Assembly: GCF_029873255.1 (NCBI RefSeq)
Contig: NZ_CP123622.1
Coordinates: forward strand, 620,501 to 684,500
DNA from: Pigmentibacter sp. JX0631
Lineage (GTDB): Bacteria; Bdellovibrionota_B; Oligoflexia; Silvanigrellales; Silvanigrellaceae
DNA: 64,000 nucleotides
Direction: 5' to 3'
Made by a program: the position numbers and the translations under genes. Shown in pieces: positions 18,994 through 28,322 of the stretch; the stretch's first letter is position 1; each line of letters opens with the position of its first letter. Under the pieces are notes generated by a model. That model searched no databases, was not told the origin of the DNA, and saw only the letters and a list, made by a program, of their open reading frames with translations.

Positions 18994-19947
18994 TTAATCT
19001 TCTTTGTAATTAGTTATAAGAAGCTCAAATATTTTGCCTCTTTTAGAAGTATTTGAATTTATCATACGTTTTGCCTCTACTCTAAAGATATTAAAATCTT
19101 GGTAAAGTTTATCAAAAAAATCATCACCCGTAGCACTCATTGGATCTGAATTACTCAGCATTTGATAAATACCTTTTTCATTCATTTTTTTAAAAATATC
19201 TGCTAATCTTACTTGGTGTGAATCATTAAACACTCCAGTATAGGCATTAAAATTTGAAGTATCAGTTAACGGTCTATATGGCGGATCATAATAAATAAAT
19301 ACGTCGTTACTTTTAACCATAGAGAAAATATTTTCAAAATCACTTTGTAAAATTTCGGCTATTTGAAAAGCTTTGGATACCGCATAGATATTCTCACTAT
19401 CAAGAATTTTTGGATTTTTATAGTTACCATAAGGAACATTAAAACCACCCTTACTATTCACTCGAAATAGCCCATTAAAACAAGTTCGATTCAAAAATAT
19501 TATTTGACTTGCTCGAATTGAATTTAATTTAGTATAGGAATTTTTCCGTTTTGAATTAAAATCATCTCTAACTTTATAATAGAATTCTTCTCTATCAGAA
19601 TCTTTTAGCAACAAATACTTTTTTTGCAACTTTTGTAAATTTTCAACTAATTGATCTGGCTGTTTCTTTATTATTTTATACAATAAAATTAATTCAGGGT
19701 TAGCATCTAAAATAATAGCTTCTTTAATGTAATTTGAGTTATATAAATCAAAAAATACAGCACCACCTCCAAAAAAAGGTTCGATATATTTCGTAATTTT
19801 TGTTCCAAGATTTTTAGGATATTTAGCTGTGAGCGCTGGTAAAAGTTGAGTTTTACCTCCTGCCCATTTCAAAACTGGTTTAGCAGGTGAATCCACTTTA
19901 GGTATTGCTTTTGCTACTGGTGCTATTTGTGAAACAATGGTTTCCAT
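18994..19947 (-). CDS. dam: DNA adenine methyltransferase, Dam/DpnM family
   Basis: A 317-residue enzyme. Motif I region is LKWAGGKTQLLP (residues 26-37), then IEPFFGGGAVFFDL (AdoMet binding), and motif IV DPPY at about 221-224, giving the alpha-class N6-adenine arrangement. Dam-family enzymes methylate A in GATC. A 24-residue Pro/Ala/Lys N-terminal extension precedes the core, a little longer than usual. No restriction endonuclease is adjacent, so it is probably an orphan methylase for repair, replication timing or gene regulation. The target site is not shown by the sequence. Confidence 0.85.
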   Translation of the reverse strand: METIVSQIAPVAKAIPKVDSPAKPVLKWAGGKTQLLPALTAKYPKNLGTKITKYIEPFFGGGAVFFDLYNSNYIKEAIILDANPELILLYKIIKKQPDQLVENLQKLQKKYLLLKDSDREEFYYKVRDDFNSKRKNSYTKLNSIRASQIIFLNRTCFNGLFRVNSKGGFNVPYGNYKNPKILDSENIYAVSKAFQIAEILQSDFENIFSMVKSNDVFIYYDPPYRPLTDTSNFNAYTGVFNDSHQVRLADIFKKMNEKGIYQMLSNSDPMSATGDDFFDKLYQDFNIFRVEAKRMINSNTSKRGKIFELLITNYKED

Positions 19948-20541
19948 AAATTATTTATTTTCCTATCAAATTTATGAAACTTGAATGAGGTTTATTCCTA
20001 ACCAAATCAGTTTCAATATACTGAGAAGATATTGAACATGGAGTGATTTTACAAGTTTTCTAAAATTAATAGATAATTCCAAGTCCTGTATTTAATACAG
20101 ATTGATATTTTCAATGTATTGTATTTTTCTATTTTTAATTAAATGAATTAATTTGCCATTTTTCTATCTTATAGCATGGTGTCAGGTCAAATATGAACAA
20201 TCCTACATATTTTCAAAATAGGAATTCTAGCCTTTTTCTTGACAGCAATTTCCAAGAAAATGTTTATGCACTAGCCTCTAACGGTAGGAATTATCAGAAG
20301 TGGAATATTACTCAAATTGATGCAACTGATCATCCAAATATGGTAAGTATTACAAATGTAGTAACAAAGTATGAGGTTATCACTTTCCAATTTGGCTGCT
20401 AAGTTAGTAAAACAATCATTTAGATGTATCCTACTGGCTATATTTCTTCTATAGAGTTTCAAATTAATTTAAATTATGCAATGATATGAATGATTTTTTA
20501 AATTTAAAAATTATTAATTTTTGCTTATTTTTAGGAGATAT
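19948..20541. other. Intergenic region with a lectin fragment
   Basis: About 590 bases between the methylase and a solute-binding protein gene. The only coding-like content is the short ricin-type fragment at 20193-20402. No repeat or RNA gene is seen. Confidence 0.3.
20193..20402 (+). pseudogene. Fragment of a ricin-type beta-trefoil (lectin) domain
   Basis: A 69-residue frame containing YFQNRNSSLFLDSNFQEN, VYALASNG and NYQKW, resembling one repeat of an R-type lectin (LDSN...G-N-Y-Q-K-W, where the final QxW is the core signature). A complete trefoil needs about 120-130 residues with three repeats; here only one is left and there is no signal peptide. The ATG lacks a good ribosome site. I read it as the decayed remnant of a secreted lectin or toxin gene. 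An intact lectin tail occurs in the PIG-L protein at 47-48.5 kb. Confidence 0.35.
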
Positions 20542-21363
20542 ATGAATTTATTAAAAATAAAAACTTTCTATAAATCTTTCCTTGGATTTATTTTATTTTT
20601 TATATTTATAAAAGTATCATTAGCCAATGATCTTTGCTCATCTCCTTGGAAAATTGGAATTTATGATAATCCACCTTTTCAAACATCTATTAACGAAAAG
20701 GAAAGTGGTCTGGATATTGATATTATTACTGAAGTGGCAAAAAAACTCGATTGTGAGGTTTTATTAATTAAAATACCTTGGAGCAGACAATTTTATGAAG
20801 CCAAAACGGGAAGGCTCGATATCATAATGGGTGCTGGTAAAAGAAACGATAGAGAAGAATATTTATATTATTTAACACCTTATAAAAATCTTCCTTCAGT
20901 TGTTGTGTTCATGAATAATTCTAAATCTCCTAAAGCATTTACTTTAAGTAATTTAAAAAACATGAATATTACTATTGGGGCTTTAATAGGTGCGGTATTT
21001 AGTGAGGAATATGAACATTTAATAAAAGATCCCTTATTTTCCTCAAAAATTGAACTTTCTTCTAAAACTGAATTAATTATTAATAAATTAAGGTTAGGAA
21101 GAATAGATGGCGCTTTTTTCACTGGAATATTAGAAGTAAAAAAACTGATGCCGAAAGAGTACAATAACAATGAATTAATTATTTATCCGATATCTTCTAT
21201 TGACTATGGATATTTTGCTTACAGCAAAAAAACTTTTGACCTTCTAAAGGCAAAAAAAATAGATAAAGTAATTCAAGATTTGAATTCTGATGGGACATTA
21301 AAAAAACTAATGAAAAAATATTTCAATCAAAATGAGATAAAAAGTATATCTGTTGCTAACTAA
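20542..21363 (+). CDS. Periplasmic solute-binding protein, family 3 (amino-acid type)
   Basis: A 273-residue protein starting at ATG 20542 after AGGAG. It has a signal peptide (FIKVSLA-ND) and the SBP_bac_3 pattern: WKIGIYDNPPFQT, ESGLDIDIITEVAKKLDCEV, the middle lobe with LKNMNITIGALIGAVF, and a closing helix DLNSDGTLKKLMKKYF. Such proteins deliver amino acids to ABC importers or act as free sensors. No permease or ATPase gene is adjacent, and the binding pocket is not the classic polar amino-acid one, so it may be an orphan sensor-like binding protein. Confidence 0.8.
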   Translation: MNLLKIKTFYKSFLGFILFFIFIKVSLANDLCSSPWKIGIYDNPPFQTSINEKESGLDIDIITEVAKKLDCEVLLIKIPWSRQFYEAKTGRLDIIMGAGKRNDREEYLYYLTPYKNLPSVVVFMNNSKSPKAFTLSNLKNMNITIGALIGAVFSEEYEHLIKDPLFSSKIELSSKTELIINKLRLGRIDGAFFTGILEVKKLMPKEYNNNELIIYPISSIDYGYFAYSKKTFDLLKAKKIDKVIQDLNSDGTLKKLMKKYFNQNEIKSISVAN

Positions 21364-21911
21364 AACTTGTTACATAATATTTTTATAAGTCGCATAAAAA
21401 TTACATGAAATATTATATGCTAGTTTACAAAAATTTGTTTTCAGTCTCTAAGGATTTTTTATGCATCTAATTATTAATTGGATATAGTAAACTAAGGGAA
21501 TTTTACTTGCTAGTTTATTTATTCATTTACTTTTTTGCGACGTATTATAATAATTAAAAAAAAACTATGATATTCAAAACTATCTTAAATTCTAATCTGT
21601 AACAGATCATTACAATCTTTTAAAAGCAGATAATAATTGATAATTATTATCAAATAATCTATTTTGCACATGCAAAGAAACTGGAGTGATATTTATAAAC
21701 AAAATCAATCTTATCAAAATGATTCACAAAGCGGGGATATCTCTTTCAACTCTTGGCAGTTTAACTATCAATAAATTATCTACATTAAGTTATCCGTGAT
21801 GCCTTCTTTTTCCTAAAGTAAGAGGAAGACGTTGTTTTTTAAGTAAAAATTATAATTAAAATTTGATTTTTTTAAAATTTAAAAATATTTAACAATTTGG
21901 AGGTGATTTCT
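21364..21911. other. Intergenic region
   Basis: About 550 bases with no convincing gene. A 35-codon frame begins at 21669 but has no ribosome site or recognisable motif. A weak C/T-rich and A/G-rich complementary stretch followed by T residues near 21800-21842 could be a terminator. Confidence 0.3.
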
Positions 21912-22115
21912 ATGCCATTAATTCCTTGTCCTACTTGTGAAAAACAAATTTCTTCGAATGCATACGCTTGCACAAACTGTGGTGAGCCAGCGAAAAACCT
22001 TAAAAATTTAAAATTAAATTCAAAATTCTATCGTATACTATTACCGATTTCTCTTATATTATTTATATTTATAACACTTTATCCAATGGTTTATAAATTT
22101 TTTGTTAGAGAATGA
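21912..22115 (+). CDS. Small zinc-ribbon membrane protein
   Basis: A 67-residue protein starting at ATG 21912, with a strong ribosome site (GGAGGTGAT) 6 bases upstream, which rules out the TTG at 21897. The N-terminus is a zinc ribbon (CPTCEKQISSNAYACTNCGEP, two CxxC pairs) and the C-terminus is one membrane helix. Such tail-anchored zinc-ribbon proteins are common and mostly uncharacterised. It sits at the left border of the accessory region. Confidence 0.65.
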   Translation: MPLIPCPTCEKQISSNAYACTNCGEPAKNLKNLKLNSKFYRILLPISLILFIFITLYPMVYKFFVRE

Positions 22116-22190
22116 AAAGACACTTCTATAACAACTAAATAATAATTACAAATCAGAACATGTTACTTTTAGAGAATCCGTAAATCTTAA

Positions 22191-22475
22191 ATGTGTGATC
22201 TAAATTATATAAAAACAGACAACTATGTTGCTCAAAGTCCTCAAGACTTTTCAGCTTTTATTTTTTTCATAGCTAGAAAAGATAATATCAAACACGTTAC
22301 AGCACATGGCCGAAGACATACAACCATTACTTTCTTAGCTAGAGCAGACCATTCTATGCAAGTATTACAGAAAATAACTAGACATAAAACTTCTGATATG
22401 ACAACAGCATATGTTGAAGCAACCCAACTTCCTGTTACCGGTGTTACTGCTAGTATTGATGGGATTTTGGGTTGA
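22191..22475 (+). pseudogene. Internally deleted tyrosine integrase remnant
   Basis: A 94-codon frame whose last 80 residues closely match the C-terminus of the integrase at 37126-38283 (HVTAHG-RHTT, RHKTSDMTTAY, TQLPVTGVTASI). Its first residues (DLNYIKTDN) match a site roughly 75 residues further upstream in that integrase, so an internal piece has been lost. Catalytic HxxR (HGRRHT) and Tyr (TTAYVEA) remain, but the N-terminal DNA-binding and core halves are missing. It is the remains of an older island. Confidence 0.75.
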
Positions 22476-22745
22476 GGATCATAACAAAATATTTTACGTT
22501 AATTAAATAAAACATTAATTATAGTAATTAGTTTTCTAAAGTAGAAAAAATCATTTAATAAAATTCAAAAGAAAATTTCTTACATAGAAAAATAAAATAG
22601 AAATGCAGTACTTCTTTCAGTGGGTAGAATTAAGTTCATGCAAATACCCCCTCATATCCTATGTATCTAAATAGCTTGTTTTTTTGGTGTACCTGAAGGG
22701 TTGTTATTTATGAATTTTCCGAATTTTGATGCTTAGCGGGCTTTT

Positions 22746-22876
22746 TATATTCAAAAATACAAAAAATTGATTCTTACTTGATTCCTTATATTCAAAAAAG
22801 TACGATTTTGAATATAAGGGATTCTCTTATATTCACTTTTAACAAAAAATGAATATAAGGGAAACTCTTATTTTCA
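22746..22876. repeat. Array of alternating half-sites (TATATTCA / TGAATATA)
   Basis: Half-sites of 10-11 bases alternate in orientation at about 22784-22794, 22809-22819, 22826-22835, 22850-22860 and 22866-22876, with a further half-site near 22746. The consensus is CCTTATATTCA and its complement, forming two inverted pairs. This looks like the multi-site operator of a dimeric regulator. The nearest gene is the broken Fic gene 90 bases downstream. Confidence 0.5.
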
Positions 22877-22964
22877 CTAGTTGAAGAGATTACACTCTAC
22901 TTTACTAGCAATATAGTACATGTAGGGTATTTTATTAAAGGAAAGATAAAGGTAAATCAATAAA

Positions 22965-24152
22965 ATGATTGAAAAAAATACTAAACAAAATAGGGCAGGA
23001 AAATACTTACCTCAAATTGCAAGAGTAAATGGCATTAACTATAAAGCTTTTATTCCTAGCCCCTTACCTCCAACTCCTGCAATTAATTTTGATTTGGAGA
23101 TGATTTCTATTCTATCCAAAGCAGATCTCTAACTAGGAAGATTAAATGGGTTAACTTCTATAATTGCTGACCCAGATATTTTTGTTTATCTTTATGTCAG
23201 AAAAGAGGCTTTACTGAGTTCACAAATTGAAGGAACACAATGCTCTTTAGAAGATATATTACTTGATAACGACTCTTTATTTGAAGAAAAAAATGCTGAC
23301 ATTGAAGAAGTATCAAATTATGTTTCAGCAATGAATCAAGGACTTAATAGACTCAAAGAGATACCTATTTCTACAAGACTTATCAAAGAAATTCATAAAA
23401 TTCTTTTAAAAGGTGTAAGAGGATCTAAAAAAACACCCGGTGAATTTAGAACAAATCAAAATTGGATTGGTAATATTAATAGTACTTTAAGCAATGCCGA
23501 ATTTGTTCCTCCACCTCCTGAAGAGGTAAATAAACACATGAGTGAATTAGAAAATTATATACACTCAGATGATGACCTTCCTGCATTAATTAAAGCTGCA
23601 CTAATTCATGCTCAATTTGAAACCATTCACCCTTTTCTTGATGGAAATGGAAGACTAGGAAGATTGCTAATTACATTCGTGTTATGCAGTTGGAATACTA
23701 TTGAAAAACCATTATTGTACTTAAGTTATTTCTTTAAAGCTCATAGAACCGAATATTATGCAAGACTCATGGATATTCGGAATAAAGGTGATTGGGAAGG
23801 CTGGATTAAATTCTTTTTAAGAGCAGTAGCCGAAACCGCTAAGATAGCTAACTATACAGCTATTGAAATTCATAGCATTCATAATAAAGATTTGACAAAA
23901 ATAAATTTAAATAAACCGACACCTATTATGCTTCAAATTTTTCATAAATTATGTTTTTTTCCTATCATTAATATTTCAATATTAGAAAAACATATAAAAG
24001 GTTCTTCTCAAACAACAATTCAAAGAGCAATAAATAATCTAGAAAAAATAGGCATTATTAAAGAAATAACAGGACAAAATAGAAATAGAAAGTATGCTTA
24101 TTTAGAATATTTAAATGCTTTAAAAAGAGATACTACTACTAAAGTGGGTTAA
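22965..24152 (+). pseudogene. Fic-family AMP-transferase gene interrupted by a stop codon
   Basis: Read from ATG 22965, the frame gives a complete class II Fic protein of about 395 residues except for TAA at 23130-23132 (codon 56). It has the inhibitory motif SSQIEGT (S-x-x-x-E-G, about residue 85), the Fic motif HPFLDGNGRLGR (about 222-233), and a winged-helix C-terminus (TTIQRAINNLEKIGI). Fic proteins move AMP onto target hydroxyls. A shorter frame from ATG 23331 keeps the catalytic motif but loses the inhibitory helix. I think it is a pseudogene, though a restart product is possible. It lies left of the first att-like site. Confidence 0.75.
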
Positions 24153-24169
24153 CTACACAAAACATTCCT

Positions 24170-24374
24170 ATGACGACCCCAGCAAAAATCGAACTGGCTT
24201 TGCCGGATTTTTTCTTTTTGCTTCAAATTTCTCGAATTTAAATAACTTAACAATATCAACTTAGGCACCTCATACGAGTAACAAACCTGCCAAACTGTAA
24301 AGCAATGAATTTGGGACAACAAAATTTTTTGTGAATATAGCAATTCTTCTCGGCTTCATCGGCATGGCCGGCAG
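24170..24374. repeat. Att-like copy 1: tRNA-Arg 3'-end remnant plus island left end
   Basis: Positions 24170-24196 match the 3' end of the tRNA-Arg gene with a few changes (AGCAAAAATCGAACT). The next roughly 180 bases are nearly identical to those at 30446-30620, ending in TTCTCGGCTTCATCGGC. This is the pattern of a recombined attachment site followed by an integrated element's conserved left end. Confidence 0.7.
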
Positions 24375-24523
24375 AAACATTTGAAAGAAAACTTTAATAA
24401 GTACTAATTCTCTAAAATAGCACCAACTAAAAAATGACTTGTCTTTAATCAGATTCTTATAAAAAGCTTTAAACTAGAAAAGTAGGAACTCATCTGTTAA
24501 AAAATTAAGAGGTTTTAAATAAA

Positions 24524-25363
24524 ATGCAAATTGAAAATGTTCAAATACCACCATTGAGTGAAAATATTATTGCCTGCCTTTCGTCAATTTATAAAAACGA
24601 TGTTTCTTATGAATCATTATGCGAAAAAATTTCGAAGGATATGTCATTAATTCAAAAAGTATTTGATATAGCAAATTCTCAACTTTATTCAAAGGGAATA
24701 AAAACAAACAACTTAAAAGAAGCAATTATACGGATAGGAATTACAAACCTTACAACAATATTAACATCTGAATATTATAGTCAATATAAAAAAATTGATG
24801 GAATTGCTTTTTTTAAATTAAAAGAATTTAATCAGCATTCCATTTTTGTTTCAAAACTTTGTTTTGAAATAGGTAAATCACTTAATTTAGATAGAAAATT
24901 TGATTTAATGATTGCAGGTATGTTCCATGATATTGGATTATTAATCAGAGCATTAAGTCAACCTGAAAAAATGGAAATACTAATTGAAAAGTCTAAAAAT
25001 GATAAAATAAATTTTTATACATCTGAAATAAATATTCAATTATTAACTCATGATCAACTAGGAGCTAATTTACTTGAAAAGTGGGGGTTCAATCGCCAAG
25101 TAGTAGATTTAGTAAAACATCATCATACACCAACACAGCATAGAACTTCAAGTATAGATTATTTATCAAAAGAGTTTGATATTCTTGAATTATCTAATCA
25201 AATATCGAGTAAATATTCTTTTGGCTTTCATAACAATGATCCTCATGTCAAAATAAGTCAGATTTTACTGGATAAAATTGCTATTTCAAAAAATGGTTTA
25301 AACTCTATACTTAAAGATGTTGTTCTTAATTTAAACGTTTTTTCAAATTCTCTATATATATAA
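24524..25363 (+). CDS. HDOD-domain protein
   Basis: A 279-residue protein. The N-terminal part shows the HDOD pattern (PPLSENIIACLSSI..., MSLIQKVFDIANSQLY), with the metal-binding pair kept in AGMFHDIGLL (His135, Asp136) and a later HHH (VKHHHT). HDOD proteins are HD-superfamily relatives that usually act in signalling, often linked to cyclic dinucleotides, chemotaxis or motility, and many lack phosphodiesterase activity. It is the only clear gene between att-like copies 1 and 2, so it is mobile-element cargo or a captured host gene. It starts after TTAAGAGG. Confidence 0.75.
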   Translation: MQIENVQIPPLSENIIACLSSIYKNDVSYESLCEKISKDMSLIQKVFDIANSQLYSKGIKTNNLKEAIIRIGITNLTTILTSEYYSQYKKIDGIAFFKLKEFNQHSIFVSKLCFEIGKSLNLDRKFDLMIAGMFHDIGLLIRALSQPEKMEILIEKSKNDKINFYTSEINIQLLTHDQLGANLLEKWGFNRQVVDLVKHHHTPTQHRTSSIDYLSKEFDILELSNQISSKYSFGFHNNDPHVKISQILLDKIAISKNGLNSILKDVVLNLNVFSNSLYI

Positions 25364-25503
25364 GTCCCAAATCACCAGAAATTAATAAAAATTTAATTTT
25401 ATCGTAAGTGCGTCATCGAAAACATCAGAAATTTTTATTTTACTGCGCTGATAAACAAAATGAAACAATCTTTTTCCTAAGCTCTTCTTGTTTTCTTGAT
25501 TAA

Positions 25504-25875
25504 TCAACACTTTATTTTCTTTGTTTTCCGCAACACATCTCTTTCTTGATCAGATGGGCTAATAAATCCGTGTCCTTTTTTTTCCTGATCCTGAATAGAT
25601 TTTTTCTTGAAATTTTTCAGCACATCTTGCAGAAATAATTCGGATTGTAGCTTCTCCTTCGTCTTCATATTCACAGAAGACGAAGAATAGGTAGCGATAT
25701 TTTTTTGAGTATCCAATGGCTTGGAATATATCTTCTCTTTCACTGTTTTTTTCATCGTATTTAATTTTAATTTTTGGGTCGTTGAAGATGCTTTTGGCTT
25801 CTTCGAAGTCGACTCACTGTTCTTTCTTGTTTTTTGCTGCTTTTGCTTCATGCTATTTATGCTTTTCTCATTCAT
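25504..25875 (-). CDS. Lys/Ser-rich hypothetical protein (doubtful)
   Basis: A 123-residue frame, low in complexity and rich in Lys, Ser and Gln, with no signal, membrane segment or family. Local GC is higher than the surroundings. No good ribosome site precedes ATG 25875, and an overlapping frame runs on the other strand. It may be a real small basic DNA-binding protein of the island or a chance frame. Confidence 0.3.
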   Translation of the reverse strand: MNEKSINSMKQKQQKTRKNSESTSKKPKASSTTQKLKLNTMKKTVKEKIYSKPLDTQKNIATYSSSSVNMKTKEKLQSELFLQDVLKNFKKKSIQDQEKKGHGFISPSDQERDVLRKTKKIKC

Positions 25876-25984
25876 TCATTTAGCTTATTCAGGAATTTTA
25901 AATTTCTTTTCAACTAATATTTGCTATATTTACACTTCATTCAAACTAAATTGAAGTAATAAGCCAGAAAAATTAGGGTTCTCC

Positions 25985-26231
25985 ATTTTGCAACCTCAGC
26001 AAGAATCGAACTGGCCTTTCCTCAAGCGTTCCTTAAGGTGTTAAAAAACCTTAAAAATTAATGTTTAATTATATCAATATAAACACCTCATGCATGTAAC
26101 AAATTTGTTTAAATGTAAAGCAATGGAATTGGGACTACAAAAAAATTTTCCCGAATAAGGGGTTTTATATAGGCATCAACGGCAAATAGATACTTATATA
26201 TAAAATATAGAAAACTATGTGCCGATGAAGA
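25985..26231. repeat. Att-like copy 2: tRNA-Arg 3'-end remnant plus diverged left end
   Basis: CAGCAAGAATCGAACTGGC at 25997-26015 matches the tRNA-derived core exactly. The following bases are a more diverged version of the left-end sequence seen after copies 1 and 3 (AATATCAATATAAACACCTCAT-like and GTAAAGCAATG blocks), continuing to TGCCGATGAAG near 26230. It marks the boundary of the AbiE-carrying segment. Confidence 0.65.
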
Positions 26232-26504
26232 TTTTTGTTTCAAAGGCTTTATCGGCTTGGATGAAATGCCATATAATCCTAAAAACAAGGTTTTTAAGAG
26301 TTTGTCAGAAACTACTTATCCTGACAATCTTCGTATGTTCGGATAATTACCAAATCACAATTTTTTATACCTTTTGATCTCATTTTTTCGTTTTAACTGT
26401 CAAATTTTTTTAATATTTATATATAAATGTAAACTAATAGTTTACATTTCCATACTTTTATTAAATAATTGTAATTGTAAACTAGGAGGAGGGTAGCAAA
26501 TCTT
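26232..26504. other. Intergenic region upstream of abiE genes
   Basis: About 270 bases following att copy 2. It has no convincing gene. It contains a TATCGGCTTGG relic of the shared hairpin sequence and, at its end, the AbiE operator-like palindrome. Confidence 0.3.
26425..26483 (+). promoter_or_regulatory. AbiEi operator-like palindrome and half-site
   Basis: AAATGTAAACT at 26425-26435 and AGTTTACATTT at 26439-26449 are an 11-bp perfect inverted repeat with a 3-base spacer. TGTAAACT recurs as a half-site at 26476-26483, directly before the AGGAGGAGG ribosome site. AbiEi antitoxins are known to repress their own operon by binding inverted repeats, so autoregulation is likely. Confidence 0.6.
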
Positions 26505-27275
26505 ATGAAAATAAGTGATCTTTTCAAAAACTGGCCTCCAAATACCATAGCAACAAGCAAATGGTTGCAAACTATGGGGATTTCAAGACAATTACTGTAT
26601 AAATACACTAAGTCTGAATACATCATTAAAGTTGCAAATGGATGCTACAAAAAACAAGGGGAAGAGGTTGATTGGACAGGCGCGCTTTATGCTGTTCAAA
26701 AACAGTTAAACCTTAGTATTTATCCATTCGGGTACTCAGCATTGGAACTACATGAATATCGACATCATATTACAATGCAAAATAAAAATATAATTCAACT
26801 AAGTGGCGCTAAAGGTGAAGTTCCACCTAAGTGGCTTATAAACGCAGACTTTGGAGTGGAAATTTCGTATAAAACAAGTACATTATTTAGAAAAAAACTA
26901 CGTAATATTGAGCAACAATTTCGAGGAAATTATCCAATATCAGTGCCAACACCTGAAGTATCAATCCTACAGGTACTTGAAGACGTTAATGATTCTAATT
27001 CATTTGAAGATGCTTTGAACATAATGGAAAACCTCATAGGCTTACAGCTTAATCGCATGCAAGAAGCGTTTAATGAATGTAATTCTTACAAAGTTAAAAG
27101 GCTCTTCCTGTTCTTAGCAAAATACACATCATTACCCATCCTAAATGATCTGAAATACACGACAGAAGACTTAGGAAATGGAGTTCTACAAATTGTAGAA
27201 CACGGAAAATATAATCAAGAGTTCAAAATTATGATTCCAAACCAATTTAAAAATAAAGGAGATAATCCCTTTTGA
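26505..27275 (+). CDS. abiEi: AbiEi-family antitoxin and autorepressor
   Basis: A 256-residue protein with an N-terminal winged helix (IATSKWLQTMGISRQLLYKY) and the AbiEi body (GYSALELHEYRHHI, PPEVSILQVLEDV-like helix PTPEVSILQVLEDVN). AbiEi is the antitoxin of type IV toxin-antitoxin systems; it represses its operon and counters AbiEii indirectly. It is preceded by a strong AGGAGGAGG site and palindromic operator. Its stop overlaps the next gene's start by 4 bases (translational coupling). Such pairs block phage growth by killing or arresting infected cells. Confidence 0.85.
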   Translation: MKISDLFKNWPPNTIATSKWLQTMGISRQLLYKYTKSEYIIKVANGCYKKQGEEVDWTGALYAVQKQLNLSIYPFGYSALELHEYRHHITMQNKNIIQLSGAKGEVPPKWLINADFGVEISYKTSTLFRKKLRNIEQQFRGNYPISVPTPEVSILQVLEDVNDSNSFEDALNIMENLIGLQLNRMQEAFNECNSYKVKRLFLFLAKYTSLPILNDLKYTTEDLGNGVLQIVEHGKYNQEFKIMIPNQFKNKGDNPF

Positions 27276-28171
27276 ATAAAGAATTTGAAGAACAAACCAA
27301 ATTAGTGTTATTAGTTTTGCCATTTATAGATAAAGATATATTTGCCCTTAAAGGAGGTACAGCAATAAATTTTTTTTATCAAAATCTACCTCGTCTTTCA
27401 GTAGACATTGATTTAACATATTTACCAATTGAGGATAGAGAAACAAGTTTTAAAAAAATCCATCAATCCCTGCATAAACTCCAAAATGAATTAAAAAAGA
27501 GAGGGTTTGAGTGTATTTCTGACAAAAAACTTGATGGAAATTCAGAAGTAAAACTCATTGTTTCAAAAGAAAAAATTCAAATCAAAGTAGAACCGAACTT
27601 TACTTTAAGAGGGACAGTCCTTGATCCAGAAATGAGAGGGGTATCTAAAAAGATATCAGAATTATATGGATCAACATTAAAAGTAAATTGTCTTAAATAT
27701 GAAGAAGTATACGCTGGCAAAATTTGTGCAGCACTTGATAGGCAACATCCAAGAGATCTTTTTGACATAAAATTATTATTAGAAGGACAAGGAATAACAA
27801 AGAAATTAAAGGACGTCTTTCTGTTCTATCTCATTAGTTCTGCAAGACCCTTTCATGAGCTGCTCTCACCTAAAAAACAACCGATCAAAACCTTATTCGA
27901 ACAGAAATTTTTAGGGATGAATTTTGAAAAAATAACAATTGAAGATTTAGATGATGCATATAATATATTAGTTAAAAAACTTAAAGAGTTTATAGAAGAA
28001 AATGATATTGAGTTGCTACGAACTATTTTACAACTAAACCCAAAATGGCACTTAAGTAAAATTAAAAATATTGAAAATTATCCTAGTATAAAATGGAGAA
28101 TGCTAAATATTGAAAAAATGTCCGAGGCTAAGAGACAAAAAGAACTGAAAGAACTCAATAGATATCTTTGA
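27272..28171 (+). CDS. abiEii: AbiEii-family nucleotidyltransferase toxin
   Basis: A 299-residue toxin starting at TTG 27272 (AAAGGAG is 10 bases upstream). The nucleotidyltransferase core is visible: LKGGTAINFFYQ (about 25-36), RLSVDIDLTY (the D-x-D metal site), with KIQIKVEPN and CLKYEEVYAGKICAALDRQHPRDLFDIK later on, typical of AbiEii/MenT. Relatives of this family block translation, for instance by adding nucleotides to tRNA 3' ends. Paired with AbiEi it forms an abortive-infection type IV TA system. The target here is unknown. Confidence 0.85.
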   Translation: MNKEFEEQTKLVLLVLPFIDKDIFALKGGTAINFFYQNLPRLSVDIDLTYLPIEDRETSFKKIHQSLHKLQNELKKRGFECISDKKLDGNSEVKLIVSKEKIQIKVEPNFTLRGTVLDPEMRGVSKKISELYGSTLKVNCLKYEEVYAGKICAALDRQHPRDLFDIKLLLEGQGITKKLKDVFLFYLISSARPFHELLSPKKQPIKTLFEQKFLGMNFEKITIEDLDDAYNILVKKLKEFIEENDIELLRTILQLNPKWHLSKIKNIENYPSIKWRMLNIEKMSEAKRQKELKELNRYL

Positions 28172-28322
28172 TAATTGATTAATTTGTATTAGATGGTACT
28201 TTATCCAACAATTTTTTCCTGTTTTAAAAAACACTCAATAATGAAATTATCTGAACACGGAGTCTATCTAGACAATGTTACTTCCCACACGTACACTTTC
28301 CAAAAACAGGAGGCTCGTCACC

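Noticed and set aside
25721..25954. 77-codon frame on the plus strand
   Set aside because: Phe/Val-rich chance frame opposite the Lys/Ser-rich frame, without a site or motif.
26226..26380. Short frames near 26226 and 26271 read on the plus strand
   Set aside because: No ribosome site, no motif, and they run through att-repeat-derived hairpin DNA.
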